A DNA stretch of 64,000 nucleotides from Cryptomeria japonica (Eukaryota > Streptophyta > Pinopsida > Cupressales > Cupressaceae): contig NC_081415.1 in NCBI RefSeq assembly GCF_030272615.1, forward strand, positions 629,399,240 through 629,463,239. Direction: 5' to 3'. The position numbers and the translations under genes were made by a program. Below, one piece after another: positions 1-12,825 of the stretch; position 1 is the stretch's first letter, and each line of letters opens with the position of its first letter. The notes under the pieces were generated by a model. The model was not told the origin of the DNA and searched no databases. It saw nothing but the letters and a program-made list of their open reading frames with translations.

Positions 1-1115
1 TCGCTCTATTAGGAGCCTTGTCCGGTTAAAGACATTACAATAGGTTCTGCTAGGAACTAATCCTGTTAGGGATCACCTGGTTAAGGGTTAAACTTGGTAG
101 GGTCACCTTGTTAGAGGATTTCAAGAACTCAATAGCTAAAGGATCTTCAGAGCTCTATAGCTTCTCATAACTCATTAACCTCGAGTTACCTGGTTAAGGG
201 ATTTGAATCAAGCTTGTTAAGACCACCCTGTTAGGGGATTTTACAACAAGCCAGTTAAGGCTACTCTGTTAGGGGATTTTACAACTGTTGAAGTGGTTAG
301 AGATCAACAGGAATTACAATGATCTGGTTACAGCACTCAATGCTAATGTAGATCCATTTTGGCTCCTCTTCACCTTCTGCACATTCACTTTGCAGGTATA
401 TCTTCTCTCCTTTGGTCTGGCAAGAATCACATATCACTTCCCTAGGATACACACAGACAACTTTTGCCAACAACCTTAGAAAGAAACACAACATCAACTT
501 TATAGGAAACATACAGGTCGGTAACAAAAACACTAAACCCTAAACCTATTAGGTTAAGCAATTCAAGCAGTTCGATCCTGACCGTTGAATCATACTGCAT
601 TAAATGCAACAATCTTGAATCGATCTCAAGACATTCTCCATCATCCATTATCCATGAATTTCATGGCAGTTGATAACCCATCACACTTTATCACTGTTTG
701 ACAGACTTCGCTCATTCCTGAGTTAGATAAGAATAGCCTTCTTCATGCAAGATCCTTCACGCGCACAGAGCTTACGTGGCAACACAATCTGTCCTCCATT
801 ATACTACTAACTCATCACATGACGATCACCGATTAAGTCATACAGACTTGAGGTACTCCAACCAGAAATCCTAAAGTGGAAGCTACCTACCAACCAGTAG
901 TCATACAATGCTTCCATGTGCCGGTTCACATAACTACATGCCGGTTCATCTTGAACAAATATATTGCTTCACTTTGGCATATAAACCGGTTCATACATAT
1001 GCTAGATCCCTCTTCTCACATATCACATATGTCGGTTCACTTCATAACACATATTGACATCAATGACAACATATAATGTCATTATGTCTTCATGTTGGTT
1101 CACATAATGCCAACA
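1..1115 (-). repeat. Copia LTR fragment, same family as element B
   Basis: The sequence matches the inner part of the element B LTRs from about 30121 and 35995 onward. It shares the runs of 'taggagcc', 'tccggttaaaga' and 'ttctgctaggaacta', the ACCGGT-type motifs near 920-1035, and the ending '...atgccaaca'. The window opens inside the LTR, so the left end and any target duplication cannot be seen. No clear polypurine tract follows 1115, so this could be a solo LTR or a diverged 3' LTR. Orientation is inferred from B. Confidence 0.75.
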
Positions 1116-2451
1116 TTTTCCACCCAACCTTGAAGCTTACACTTCCTCAAAATTCTCGGACAATCAAGAATACCCGACCCTACACAAATTGCTTAGCAAA
1201 AAGAATTTGATAGACAAGATGGAATCTGGTGCGTGCCTAGAATGATACATACATTTTCAATTATATAATTCAATAAAGAAACAAGCTTGATCAATCAAGG
1301 ATATGGTAGAGAGAATAAATAAATCCATCTATTTCAATGGTCCATGAGCTACTCGGTTGAGTATAATGCTATGCACAACAATAAAATGTAGTTTGGAAAA
1401 GCAAATTATTTTCTCTATGATTCCACATTCGGCACCCGTCTTGGAAGTTAACTTTCCCCACGAACACAAACATACTAGCTTTCTATGTTCATATGATATC
1501 AAAGATAAATATAAAGAAGACAATATTTTGTTTACATATAATAAAGCTGAAGAGAAAACAATCTTTCATTTCCAGCTATTTATATCTGACAAGGAATAAA
1601 TCTTTCATAGATAAACAATATATATCTGAAAAGAGAACAATCTTTCACTCCTATTTTTATTTTCAAGTAAATTAAGACAAGAATTCAAATAAGAAGGTGT
1701 AACACATGAATGTACAATTACATATAAATGAATAGAATATGAGTACACATTCTTTCTTCAAATAACATATTAAATTTGATACTAACATGTGTTTTCTATG
1801 ACTTATGAATTCAACTACCTAAATTCAGTAAATTTTCTACAACAAGTATTAAATAAGATGATATTTTGTAATGCATATACCTATATGGCATTTTCAAATG
1901 AAATATCAAAATAAAATTACCATGACTTCTAATGCATGAAACTAAATCTAAGTTTAACTATTTTCTTCAATATTGATCTAAAGCAAGCACATCTCACGAT
2001 AATTCCATTCTTATTTTCTAAATTTACAGTAAACTATTGCTTGATTGAAAGCCTACTCGTGAATTCTAGATTCAAATTCCAAATGATAAACACCAAATCT
2101 CCTATTGAAATCTTCTTACTTTATTTCCTTTCTTCTCGATTGCTCTATATTCTTCTCCTATTTTGTATAATACTGTCATTGTCTATGTTTATGTTCTCAC
2201 TCTCTTTTGGTTTGTCCTTCGTTATTCTATGTGCTAGAGCCTCCAATTTATGCTACTTGTGAGCTATATTATCTCCTATGTTTTGGTCTCATCTAAACCA
2301 TCATCAATTGTTTCTTGTGCCAACTACCCTACACGTCCAAGTTACCAAGGCATGTGGCAAACCGAATGCACCACGTCTCACAGTCTATATTCAACCCAAC
2401 AACTTTCCTTCTTAACTCATTGTTAACATCAATCGATATCATTGTTTAACA
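1116..2451. other. AT-rich non-coding stretch, possible old LTR end
   Basis: No credible gene. The right edge reads 'tttaaca' followed by 'tctcccctca'. That resembles the LTR-end plus reverse-complemented polypurine tract seen at the 3' LTRs of the copia elements here, so an old minus-strand LTR may end at 2451. I could not find its partner or its start. Confidence 0.25.
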
Positions 2452-2885
2452 TCTCCCCTCACATGGGCTCAGAATCCTCTAAACTTGCCACACAATACTT
2501 TCACTACAGTTCGGTTATATCAGTCTAACAACCGCACTTCGTATTCATCATTTGATGACAATGATGCATATTATTAAACATGCATCCTTTATTTGATATT
2601 AAAGCATGATCCACCACCTTAATATATCTTTAATAGTCTATTGCACATGGAAATTAACTTATCCATGTGGTTTGGCACAAATTTCATGTTTGACTCAAAC
2701 TCTACTTATTGAGAAGTCCATGTTCCTTCCAAACTCAAAGTGTCTGTTTTGTTGCAAGTCGATATTCTCATCATCTTCCATTTGCAAGATGTGTTCATAT
2801 GTGGGATAGTCACCATGTTACTATTTAATCATTCAATATTAAATGGCACTCACTGCGCATGCGTAGGTGGATATTTGGGTGGGTT

Positions 2886-2943
2886 GTCGGTAGTAATACT
2901 GACTCCTCCCTAACATTATGGGGTAGTCGATATTACTATCAAC
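2886..2943. repeat. Imperfect inverted repeat (hairpin)
   Basis: Arms of 19 bases at 2886-2904 and 2925-2943 match at 15 of 19 positions when one is reverse-complemented (gtcggtagtaatactgact against agtcgatattactatcaac), with a 20-base loop. Three of the four differences are single-base transitions of the kind that leave a G-U pair possible. Function unknown. Confidence 0.45.
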
Positions 2944-3107
2944 TATCTTGCATGCAATGTTTGTTTTTAAAACATGTGATTAAAAGATAAGTCCACCAAC
3001 CATAATGGTTAATATGCAGTTTAATAAATCACTATTTATTATATAATATATATATAAACAATTGAAATTTCATAAAGCTAAACTAATCAAATTTCATGAA
3101 TAATCAA

Positions 3108-3164
3108 ATATATATATATATATGATCGAGTTATTATTCGAATTCATATATATATATATATATA
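3108..3164. repeat. TA microsatellite
   Basis: Two runs of alternating T and A (3108-3123 and 3145-3164) are separated by about 20 bases. Confidence 0.9.
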
Positions 3165-3805
3165 AACAAGTAAACAAATAAATATATTGTTTCACCAAAT
3201 CACACATTTTTGCACAAAAGAATGTGTAATCATAGGGTCAATGTTCATTTTTTTTTCAATCACTAACAAATTACTTTCTTATTGAATAATAAAACATATC
3301 ATTTTGCCATCACTTATGCAACTTTAATCACAACTCAATTCATGCAATGAATGCACACATAAAGATGTATATATTATAGTGGTGTGTGAGATTCCATCTA
3401 GTCTAGTGAAATCCAAGGGCTAAAACATCTCTACCTGAATGATGTTCTCACGTTCACCTGTTCCTGCATTCACTTGCACTCAATTGCTCATTAGCAATGA
3501 TGATCCCAATTTCACAATAAGATTAATACTGATCATTCAATTGTATGTAAATCATTTCATTGCATTCAATCTCCTATCTTTTTTCATTAACAATTCCATT
3601 TCTATTTCAATTTTATTGAAAAAATGAAAAGACCATTATTTTCCAAATAAAATAATTATTGATAAATATGGTTCATGACACCTGGTCCCCCTTAATGATG
3701 ACCTATCTTGGGCCCCTCTCCCTTTCCTATCTCAAATTTGCAGTGGGAAAATCCCCCCTATGTCGACTCATGTCAAAAAATCAGTCAATTAATCCTAGGG
3801 GGAAG

Positions 3806-3812
3806 TATATAA
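3806..3812 (+). promoter_or_regulatory. TATA-box-like site, plus strand
   Basis: 'tatataa' sits in a purine-rich context and is followed by a leader-like stretch without a long open frame. It could be the promoter of an old LTR. Nothing downstream confirms a gene, so this is only suggestive. Confidence 0.2.
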
Positions 3813-5479
3813 GAGGGATTTCCCCTCTCATTTGACATAACACAATATCATGAAATTCAATCAAGCATACAAGCATTAATCAAGCATTCAAGCATCCAAT
3901 AGCAATTGTGCATGTTTAGTCTTCCTTCAAGATTTGGAGCAGCAATAGAGTCAATATTTCAAGCATTCAAGAGGAGATCACCATTCTAATTCATGAAATC
4001 ATAATTCCATGTGGAGGTAAACAAAATTTCACAAGGAGGTATAAGAATTTCATTTTTAGTCAATTCAACATCCCCTTAAAGAGGAGGATTTCTACTTTCA
4101 GTTGTTTGAATTAAATTATTTCAACCACTTGGTTAATTCCAAAACTGGGGTTTGATCTAAAGGCAAACCCCTATTCCCAACACATTTCCCTTTCCTTCTG
4201 TGTGCAGGAAGCAAATGCATAATTGTACTTCTGGAATTAGGCTTTATATGTAGAGAAGGAAAAACCCTTTTCCACACGTGAAAACTTCAGAGGACCGATA
4301 GGAGGGCGACCTGGTCTAGACACATGGTCCTTGCAAATTTTGGCAGATTTCATAGAGTAGCTCTGAATCATATCAAACTTCTCAGTTCCAGGTGCATGAT
4401 GGAATCCCAAATTTGTAGCTCGTTGTTTTCTCATACTTTGTCTTCATTTCCAACACTTAACCTTAATTAATCAACTTACAAAAGAGGGTCAAATACATTC
4501 CAAACACAACCAACCTACTTAGTATTCAGTTCTTGCATCATTTAGGATTTGATCTAGTAGATTCATCCCCCTCTTTTGAATGTAAAGTCCCCCGAAGTGA
4601 AAATTGAGCTTAGTGAATCCTCCTTTCCTCGTGGAGAATTTTCTAAGCTCCCAATTTTCCACTTTACACTTCAAATCATTGATGTTTAGTTGATCGAGAT
4701 TGAGTGATGTTGCTAAAAATTTGAATGGAAGTGATTGTGATTCTATGTCTTCAAGCTTGACTCGGAGCTATACAAAATTTGTGTCTGCATCATGTCTAAT
4801 TTCATTTCTAGAAAATGTTTGGGTGTGATTTAGTCCACCAATGGTCCTTATTTTTCTCATTTTGATCTTGTATGTTATATTCTTGTGACAATGTATCCTA
4901 GTGTGTTGAAACATATTATTATATGTATTATATTATATAATATTATGTACATCTACCTCATAATTGGCTGTCAATTGAGGTTAGCTTGGTAGTTGCAGAA
5001 TTTCTCATTGGCAATTTGAGGTGTACCTATCTTAAAGCTAGAAGATGATGTAGTATGGTTTGAGGAATTGGCTATCTTATGTATTATTGTTTGAGAGTAC
5101 TTTGTGTTTTTTTACCTTTTTTATCATGTTTTCATTGTCTTCCTAGGTTGTTTAACTCTTAGGTTGTTCATAGTTGATAAATTGTTTGACACAAGTCAAT
5201 GTTTTTGTTCTTATTATTTGTGTTTAGTTTCCCCTTTGAGTGGTTTCTTACAAGTTTTGGGGGTTGTTGATCCTTGTTTGTGTGAGAGCTTTCTAGGATA
5301 TTTTTTGTAAAGCCTTTAATTTACCACTTAATGGCATAACACCCAGTATTATAAACAATCCTTCCTACCCATGTCTTCTTAGCTCAAATCCTCAAATTGG
5401 AAATAGATTGATTATGGATATTTTTGGGTATTCTCTTTGTTTTATATTCATCCTAGTCATTTTTGTGACAATCAATTAT

Positions 5480-6780
5480 TACAAAAATTGAAAAGCAGAT
5501 AGCTTACTAGGTCACAAGACCTTAATCTCTAGTAGGGAAATTTAAAGTTTGATCTAAGATTCTTGTTGGCATCCATGTTTATTAGTCTTTATGTTGGATT
5601 CCCTTTAAGGCTTCCTACATAAATCTATAAAAGCTTCTTCGTGATTTTATTTGGGAATTTTTAGATAACCATAGGGGATTTTATTGGGTGGCTTGAGATT
5701 TTTTCTACCTCAAGAATCTAGGGGATCGGGTTTATTATCCATTCACATCAAAGTTTGGATCTTTGCACTTAATAGATTATTTGTACCCTTTAGGTTAATC
5801 AAGACTAGAAAATTTCAAAATGACATTATATCTCTTTTGTTCATCATGTTTGGTGACTTAGTTGGAAAGGGATTAAGATTCACACCCATCTTATTATGAA
5901 AAATTGTATTCAAATTCAAGGATTTTTTGATAAAAAGCATACGGAGTCCCTGGGAAGCCATGAAACATACGATCCTTTTGAAATGGATTTGGATTATATA
6001 ATATTTTTCAATACATTAATAGAATATTTGGTGGTCCCCTACTTTTCAAGGAAACAATTTTCCTCTTAGAAAGATGCCTCAAGTGGTACCCTAATATTTT
6101 TTTAATGAGGAAGGTTAGTGGTTAAGCAATTCTCAAACTGGTGAGAAATTTAGTGGTTAAGCCTTGATTCGGGGCTTCAAATAGAGCTTAATTGGTCCCT
6201 CCCTTACTTTAAAGAGCCCATTGTAAAGGTAGTTTCTATTACTACTGGAATGCTACTGTAGGGTACTTTCTCAAAACTACTCAAGACCACCTTTTGAGAG
6301 CCTTCATGAGTCTCTTTTCATGGAATGAATCTAAGGCCAAGTTTCACCTTTCTAATCAAGATTGTGAAGCTTTTGATACAAGTATAGATGCCATTCCAAC
6401 TTGCATGATTAATAAAATGTTATCAACTCATGAAAACCTTGGTGGACAAATTGGAATTATTGTCCACACACCACTTTCTTGAATTATAAACCATGGCAAA
6501 TATATCACTAGATATCTCCTCATTTTCCTATGGTTCCCACCTTAAATCAATGGTTTATTTAAAAGTATGGCAGCATATATTTTACATCATTTGGTTAGCA
6601 ATTCTAGAACCAATATTAGCTCACTTTTCCTAGTGTATTATTTTTAAGGCCTTCCCATTGGATCCAAGTTACCCCATTTGGTAGTCCCTGATTCCTAGTG
6701 TCTTTTTTATGGACAACAAGTGTCTCTGAAAGACCTTTTTGGTTTCTACTAGAGCTTAAAATATTTGGACTTGAATACAT
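5480..6780 (+). pseudogene. Decayed LINE (non-LTR retrotransposon) RT 3' part
   Basis: Reading the plus strand across several stops gives a string typical of the C-terminal part of plant L1-type reverse transcriptases: 'SLVGKFKV', 'KASYINL', 'LLRDFIWEFLDNHRGF', 'YWVA', 'LGGSGLLSIHIKVW'. This is the region after the catalytic fingers where LINE proteins show a pattern like LS.AGR...R.FLWG...VAW...GGLGI. Stops and at least one frameshift break it, and no complete frame survives. The catalytic YADD block was not found, so only the 3' part is claimed. The right limit is approximate. Identification rests on pattern memory, not alignment. Confidence 0.45.
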
Positions 6781-7420
6781 AATTTTTTCAAGCCATTCAA
6801 AAAAGAAGTTCTTTCATGGAATATGGTTCTTTTAGGGGATCAACCTCAAATCCCTCACAAATTGACTCATATTTGAGACACTTTAAGGGTACGTATTTTG
6901 TTTAGCATATGGAAAGAGAGATTTATTTAGACTATTTTCCCAATTATTCTACGGATCATCATGTTTCAATTTATAGTAAAGTTGTGATTTTTTCTAATAT
7001 TTTATTGTAAATCAATGTGCAAGATAATAAATTTACACTTGAGGTGGCTTACTTATAGGTTCTTCTTGGTCACTAGCATAATCTCCCCTATGCTATTTTC
7101 ATAGTTCCTCCATATCTCTCTTTCTCTTTGAGTCACTCGCCTTCTCATGGGTTTCATCATTTATGAGCATGTCTACTTGAGGCAATTGGTAGAACCAGAG
7201 ATAGGATTCTCCCTCATCTATAAAAATGAAGTGTGGTTATCAAAGCTATTCATAGCTTTCTCTTCATTGCTCCACCTCTTTTCCATCTATGAGAGTAAAT
7301 TTTAGGTCATCAATGAGGGGTTCTACTAGCTAGTTTGATTAGATAGTGAATTTCATTGAGTGGCTCTTTCTCTTTTTCCTATTCATGCAACTAAAGAAGA
7401 AGATTAAGAAAAGGATACTA
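6781..7420. other. Non-coding, nothing recognised
   Basis: AT-rich DNA between the LINE remnant and the TRIM element. It may include further LINE debris but no convincing reading frame. Confidence 0.3.
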
Positions 7421-7504
7421 TGTTGGAACACGTATGTTGTTGCACCAAAATATTAACCTATTAAAGCTTGTTACAAATGCTAGAGATAAAAGGATTCACG
7501 AGAG

Positions 7505-8377
7505 TGTAAGGAAGTTAATTCGTTGAACAACTTCCTACACTAACCTTGAGAGGAGTGGTAATGCAAAAAATTTACAGATTGTCACAAAAATTACATAAAC
7601 TTAACAAAAATACTCATAAATAACATTCAAACCATAACACAATGATTTACGTGGGGAAAACCCTTTCGGGAGAAAAACCCCACACTCCAAAAGTCGCCCA
7701 ATATATTATTTAGCAATCAAAACAGATTAAAATATACTTGCAAAGCAAGCTCTTGGAATGAGTACCACTAATCAGAGATTTAGAGGCAACTCAGTCATAA
7801 GACTCTTACACACAACCTCTATCTCATGCACCTCATATATAGGAGATACAATACAAGAAATCGTCAAATGGTATTACAAAACGATGGGCTAAAACCACCC
7901 AATAAGGTGTAGCTGACCTTATCTCCCTTCTAGATTCCCTATGAAGTGTCCCTCCCTTTTTACAGCTCATTTATGTGTCTGATGTATTTTATATTTCCTA
8001 TTTTAGGATTACAAACCTTAGGAGGCCATAACATGAGAACCGTGTGTCCTATTGACGAACCGTTTGAAGCGTCGAAAAGCTCGCGAAGTGATCTATTGCC
8101 TCGTAAACCACTACATTGTTTACGCCCACTTTTCAAGGCATTTAGGGGCCTCTAAAATCCTCAAAATCAAATTTAAACCTTTCATTGGACCCCTCCAAAA
8201 TGAAAAAAATTAATATCTTCAAAACTAGTTGTGATCTTGCGATGTAACTTTACCGGAATTCTTATCTAGCCAACTAAAATTTTCAGGTATTTTTCGCACC
8301 ATTTCCTGCTCAAATGAAAACCTACTATAAATAGTAACCTCATGTAAATGCAAGGCAGAGACACCATTTTCCCAACA
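7505..8377 (-). repeat. 3' LTR of element E
   Basis: 873 bp, starting TG and ending CA, closely matching 13512-14381. It is followed on plus by 'aatctcccacttg' (8378-8390), the reverse complement of a polypurine tract, which fixes it as the 3' LTR. A hairpin (AGGAAGTT at 7509-7516, AACTTCCT at 7529-7536) lies at its terminus. Confidence 0.9.
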
Positions 8378-8399
8378 AATCTCCCACTTGTCGAACACC

Positions 8400-9137
8400 T
8401 CACAAGAGCAAAGGGAGTATCAACACAATGAACCAATTGCTAGGGGCCATGAGGCCCATAGACTCCAAACACCATCTAAACTTCTTTGTGATCACAACTT
8501 TAGTTAAATAATTTGCATCATTCATCAAAGTTTCTACCTTAACCAGCTTCACCCTACCATCTTCGACCATATCTCTGACAAAATGATATTGAACATCAAT
8601 GTACTTGGTTCGGGCATGAAATGTCAGGTTCTTAGCTAGGGAGATCGGACTTTGACTATCACAATAAATAGTCACGGCTCCTTGTTTTATTCCAATGTCT
8701 AAACACAGTCTCTTAATCCAAATGGCCTCTTTACAAGCATGAGTAGTTTCCATATACTCTACTCTAATAGTGGATGAAGCAACCACAGCCTGTCGCTTAC
8801 TCATCCAACTAATTGCACCACCAAATAAAGTAAACACATATGCACTTGTAGATCTTCTGCTATCAATATCACTTGCCCAATCTAAATCCACATAACCATG
8901 AATATCAAGGGAAATTGCATCTCCAACTGAATTACCATGATAACACAAAGAATACTCTGAGGTACCCTTCAAATATTTGAAGACTCTTTTGACTACATCC
9001 CAATGAACTATACCAAGATTAGACATATATCTGGACAGAACTCTCGTTGCTTGGGCAATGTTTGGTCTAGTATAGACCATATCATACATCAAACTTCCAA
9101 CTGCACTTTGGTAAGGCACTCTACTCATGTCTTCCAT
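8400..9137 (-). pseudogene. Copia RNase H domain of element E
   Basis: A 245-residue open segment carrying the end of the RT-RNase H connection and the copia RNase H. Recognisable blocks are 'MEDMSRVPYQSAVGSLMY', 'RYMSN', 'FKYLKGT', 'GYVDLDWASDIDSRRSTS' (catalytic D region), 'ASSTIRVEYM' (catalytic E, normally A.STAEAEYM), 'IYCDSQSPISLAKN' (third catalytic D) and 'HARTKYIDVQYHFVRD'. RNase H degrades the RNA strand during reverse transcription. It is in frame with the RT segment upstream but separated from it by a TAA. As a domain it is nearly complete; as a polyprotein it is broken. Confidence 0.85.
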
Positions 9138-9900
9138 CTCCGATGGGGATGTAGGACAATCTGCAAAAGATAATTATGTTCCAACTATAAAAGGAACACA
9201 CAATGGTCTACAATTCTGCATGTTGAACATTAGTAACACTGAATTCACATACTTACTCTGGCCTAGCCATAGCTTTCTATTCACTCTATCTCTTTTAATT
9301 TCCATCCCAAGAATGTGTTTCGTTGCACCAAGATCTTTCATTTCAAATTTAGCAGCAAGATGAGACTTAAGTTCTAAAATCATACCTTTGCCTTTACTAA
9401 TGAATAACATATCATCAACATACAATGCAATGTACAGAAAATCATCACCATCAGATTTATAATAAACACAATGATCTGATTTAGAATGCTCAAAACCCAA
9501 ACTCAACACATATGTATCAAATTTCTGGTAGCACATCTTAGGACTTTGTTTGAGGCCACACAGGGATTTATTTAATTTACAGATCAAATTACTTTTACCT
9601 TTCACCACATAGTTCTCTAGCTGTGTCATATAAATATCCTCCTCCAAATCACCATGAAGGAAAGTAGTTTACACATCCATTTGCTCAGCCTCTAAATCAT
9701 AAGTAGCAGTAATATAAAGAAAAAATCTAATGGATGTCATTTTGGCAACATTTGAAAATATATCACCATAATCAACACCCTCAGCCTAGAGTAGCCTTTT
9801 GCAACCAAACTTGTTTTATACTTCTCAATGCTTCCATTTGAACCAATCTTTTTCTCGAACACCCATTTGCAACCAACAGGCTTTCATCCTTCAAGAAATG
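9138..9900 (-). pseudogene. Copia reverse transcriptase of element E
   Basis: The open part (9174-9647, 157 residues) holds 'DIYMTQLENY', 'KLNKSLCGLKQSPKMCYQKF' and the catalytic 'YVDDMLF', followed by 'LGMEI' and 'LGQSKYV'. The N-terminal RT half (9650-9900) can be read as 'CKWVFEKKIG' and 'LVAKGYS' only after a frameshift and a stop (TAA in place of an expected sense codon before the HGDLEEDIYM block). The RT copies the genomic RNA from the Met-tRNA primer inside the particle. This copy cannot give a full enzyme. Confidence 0.85.
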
Positions 9901-10966
9901 GTACAAGATCCCATGTATCATTCTTTTTCAAAGTTGCCATTTCTTCTTCCATAGCAATCTTCTAGGATTCTGCATCATTCATACCAAATGCCTCTTATAT
10001 AGATTTTGGTTCATCCACATTAGTATTCAAAGAAAAAATACATCTCCAATCATTAGGTGAATACCTTTTAGGTGGTTGTCAATTTCTTGTAGACCTTCGA
10101 ACAAGCTAAGTTGGAGGTTCTTCATCCTCTTCTAAAGATCCAGACCTAGACGAGCTCTCCTCAACTTCTTGCCTATCTAAGGGTCTTGATTCAACTCTTT
10201 CAGGTGTAGAAGGAAATTAAATCACATCTTCCTTTTTAGTCTATTCTGGCTGCAATGTAATAGAAGGAGACTTAATTTCTCTAAAAATTAGACTTCTACT
10301 ATGAATTACTTTTTGTGCAACAAGGTCCCAAAGCTTGTATCCTTTCACACCATAACTATACCCGATGAAGATATATTTCACAACCTTATTCTACAACTTT
10401 CTCTGCTTCTCCTTTGGCACATGTGCATATGCCTCACAACCAAAAATTCTAATATGTCTCAATGAAGTCCTATAACCTGGCCATGCTTCCATAGGTGTTT
10501 TATCAACAAGAGTTGATGTAGGAGACCTGTTAATCAAGTAGCAAGCAGTGGTAATGACTTCAACCCAAAATAAAATTTCTAGACCAGCACCACTCAACAT
10601 ACTCCTAGCCTTCTCCATCAATGTCCTAATAATTCTTTCTACAACTCCATTTTGTTGTGGAGAATATGGAGTTGTCTTCTATCTGTTAATGTCACAGTCT
10701 TTAATTAATTTATCAAAATCATTAGAGCAAAATTCACCGTCGTTATTGGTCCTCAAATATTTAATTTTATTTCCAATCTACAACTCAACCATTACTTTAA
10801 ATTCTTTAAATCAACTAGAAACTTTAGATTTACTCTTTAGAAAATATACTCATGTCCTACTAAAATCATCAATAAATGAAACATAATATGTGGATTTTTC
10901 AATCGAAGGAACATCTACAAGACCAAACACATCAGAATGAATAAGATTCAAAACACTACAAGTTTT
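9901..10966 (-). pseudogene. Copia integrase core and C-terminal linker of element E
   Basis: The minus strand reads the integrase core over several stops: 'LIHSDVFG' (first D), 'TNNDGEF' where 'SDNGGEF' is expected (second D apparently lost to N), and 'PQQNGVVERIIRT' (E). An open 76-residue stretch (10391-10621) continues with 'MEKARSMLSGAGL', 'YLINRSPTS' and 'GYRTSLRHIRIFGCEAYAHV', typical of copia integrase. At least four stops sit in the core, several readable as TGG-to-TGA or CAG-to-TAG changes. The stretch 9901-10390 is the poorly conserved linker before RT. Confidence 0.8.
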
Positions 10967-11700
10967 TTAAAACTGAACGCAATTTTGTTTTCCATAAATG
11001 CAATGCTCACATAAATCAAAGTCAAGATTAAAATCATTCAAACCTTCAACAAGGTTTTTATTTTTCAAGGTCCTTAGACCCTTTTCTCCAATGTGACCAA
11101 GCCTCTGGTGCCATAACATAGTATTCTCTACAAGTAAATTTGCTTCAGAATAAAGAGAACCCTTAGGTACCCAAAATCTATTTCCATCTGTTGAAGGTGA
11201 AACCCTCAAATCTTCCACAAATTTACTTTTTATAGAAGTGCTATTACACTCAACAATGTATGTGTCTAGCTTATACAAAGTGTCGAACCTAACACCTCTA
11301 GCAATTACCATAGCACCCTTAATTATCTTACATCCTACTTCAGAAAAGACTACTTGCACACCTGCATCTATAAATTTGCTCACAGATAACATATTTTGTT
11401 TTAAACCAAGGATATGCAACACACCATTAATCCTTTTTATTCTACCATCAGAAAACTTGATTCTAACTTTACCTCGACCAACAATGTCTAAATTTGAATC
11501 ATTACCTAAGTACACCTTACCTCCATTATATTCTTCATATTCAGAAAACCAATCTCTATTGGCAATCATATGAAAAGATGCACCTAAGTCAATTAACCAG
11601 ACATCATTACCTGCATGAGTCGCCAAAGCTATAATTAATGCATCACCATCTTCCTTCTCAGACTCAAAATCAAAATCAATTTTCTTTTTTTTCTTCTTCT
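10967..11700 (-). pseudogene. Copia protease and GAG-pre-integrase domain of element E
   Basis: A 219-residue open segment. The aspartic protease active site reads 'WLIDLGASFHM' (family pattern D-S/T-G-A, here D-L-G-A), followed by 'VYLGNDS' and 'VLHILGLKQNMLSVSKF'. The integrase zinc-binding region follows as 'LWHQRLGHIGEKGL ... CEHCIYGKQ' (HHCC). The protease cuts the polyprotein and the zinc domain belongs to integrase. Upstream, 11640-11760 carries a lysine-rich stretch and a broken zinc knuckle ('NCGKPSHI', first Cys region interrupted by a stop). Confidence 0.85.
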
Positions 11701-11882
11701 TTTCTTCTTTGACTTCCTTATGGATGTGACTTGGTTTACCGCAATTCTAGCAAATGACTTTCGACTTTCCAGGAGATTTCTATCTCCCTCTTGATTTGGA
11801 CTTATCGTGCTTCTCATTCTTCTTGCCTTTCTCCTTAGGTATTCTATGAACAGTTAGGGATTCCTTTGAACTGAGGGATACC

Positions 11883-12820
11883 TATTGGAAATTGACACTC
11901 ATCCGGTGATTGTTGATGCTTGATTTATGGTTTAGGGTTGTCATTGATGGAAACTCTTCTTGGAGATTTGATCTGGTGGTCGTGATTCCTCTTATCCGAA
12001 AGCAGGAGTTAATCGGTAAATTAGGATTATTCCAGTGCAGTTTTGAACCGACGAGATTTTTGATGATTGTGGTGATTTTGGTGACTAATTTTGAGGTCTA
12101 AATGATGAGGCCAACATTGGTAAAGCATTTTGGAAAATTATTTTGGTTCGGTGCTATGTTTTATTAAAGATTGAAGTTGACTTGAACCTACACATTATAC
12201 TTTTGATAACTGACTTGGAGGAGATTAATTTTCATATGACCAAATATATAAGACTGAATTGGCAATTGGTTTTGATATACTTGTTGTGTTGATCCATTTT
12301 GGTGCGATTGAGTGCAATTTCATGTCCGCATTTGATTCCCAGGTGATCTAGTAGCTAACTAAGGCAGAAACAAAGCATATTGCAGAGCGAGTACAATTAG
12401 AGATCTTATGCCTAACCGGAACTCATTCTTGCATTATCAGATGCTATTTTAGAGTTCTTTAAATTGTATTTCCTCATTATAATCAAATTGTAAGTCAGTG
12501 ACTTCCTTGAAGGTTGTAGCCTTCTAGGTAATTGTAATTGAGCAATGAGCCTAAATGCAAGTTCATTCACCATCTATATAATATTTATGTACTCTTGGGC
12601 ATAGTATATAAATATTGTGGGTTCTAGCCCCACCATGGTTTTTCCCTTTCTAGGTTTCCACGTAAAAATTCTAGTGTTGTGGATCTATGGTTTATTTATT
12701 GCTTGTTTATGTTCTTTACTGTTATACATTGCTAACTAGTGGATAAAGAATATGTTTGTGAATTTGATTTCTGGTAGATCACAGATTCATCCCTACTCTT
12801 TGTGATCCCTAATTCTAATA
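11883..12820 (+). repeat. Solo LTR inserted in the gag of element E
   Basis: A 938-bp insert in plus orientation, flanked by 'atacc' on both sides (11878-11882 and 12821-12825). Its ends read TATTGG...CTAATA, a decayed form of TGTTGG...CTAACA. Near the right end 'ccatggtttttccctttct' and 'gtttccacgt' resemble the LTR of element G (62037-63189), as does the terminal hairpin GATCACA/TGTGATC (12777-12807). No internal region or second LTR is present, so it is a solo LTR left by LTR-LTR recombination. Confidence 0.7.
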
Positions 12821-12825
12821 ATACC

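Larger units (their letters stand above)
2452..5479. other. AT-rich non-coding DNA
   Basis: Apart from the hairpin, the TA repeat and a weak TATA-type signal listed separately, I see no gene or recognisable repeat. Short open frames here have no motif and are scattered in all frames. Confidence 0.4.

Noticed and set aside
1936-2262. 108-codon plus-strand frame
   Set aside because: AT-rich, hydrophobic by base composition, no motif, no homologous copy in the window.
2872-2946. Small structured RNA gene at the 2886-2943 hairpin
   Set aside because: The stem is imperfect and nothing else marks a promoter or mature RNA. Recorded only as an inverted repeat.
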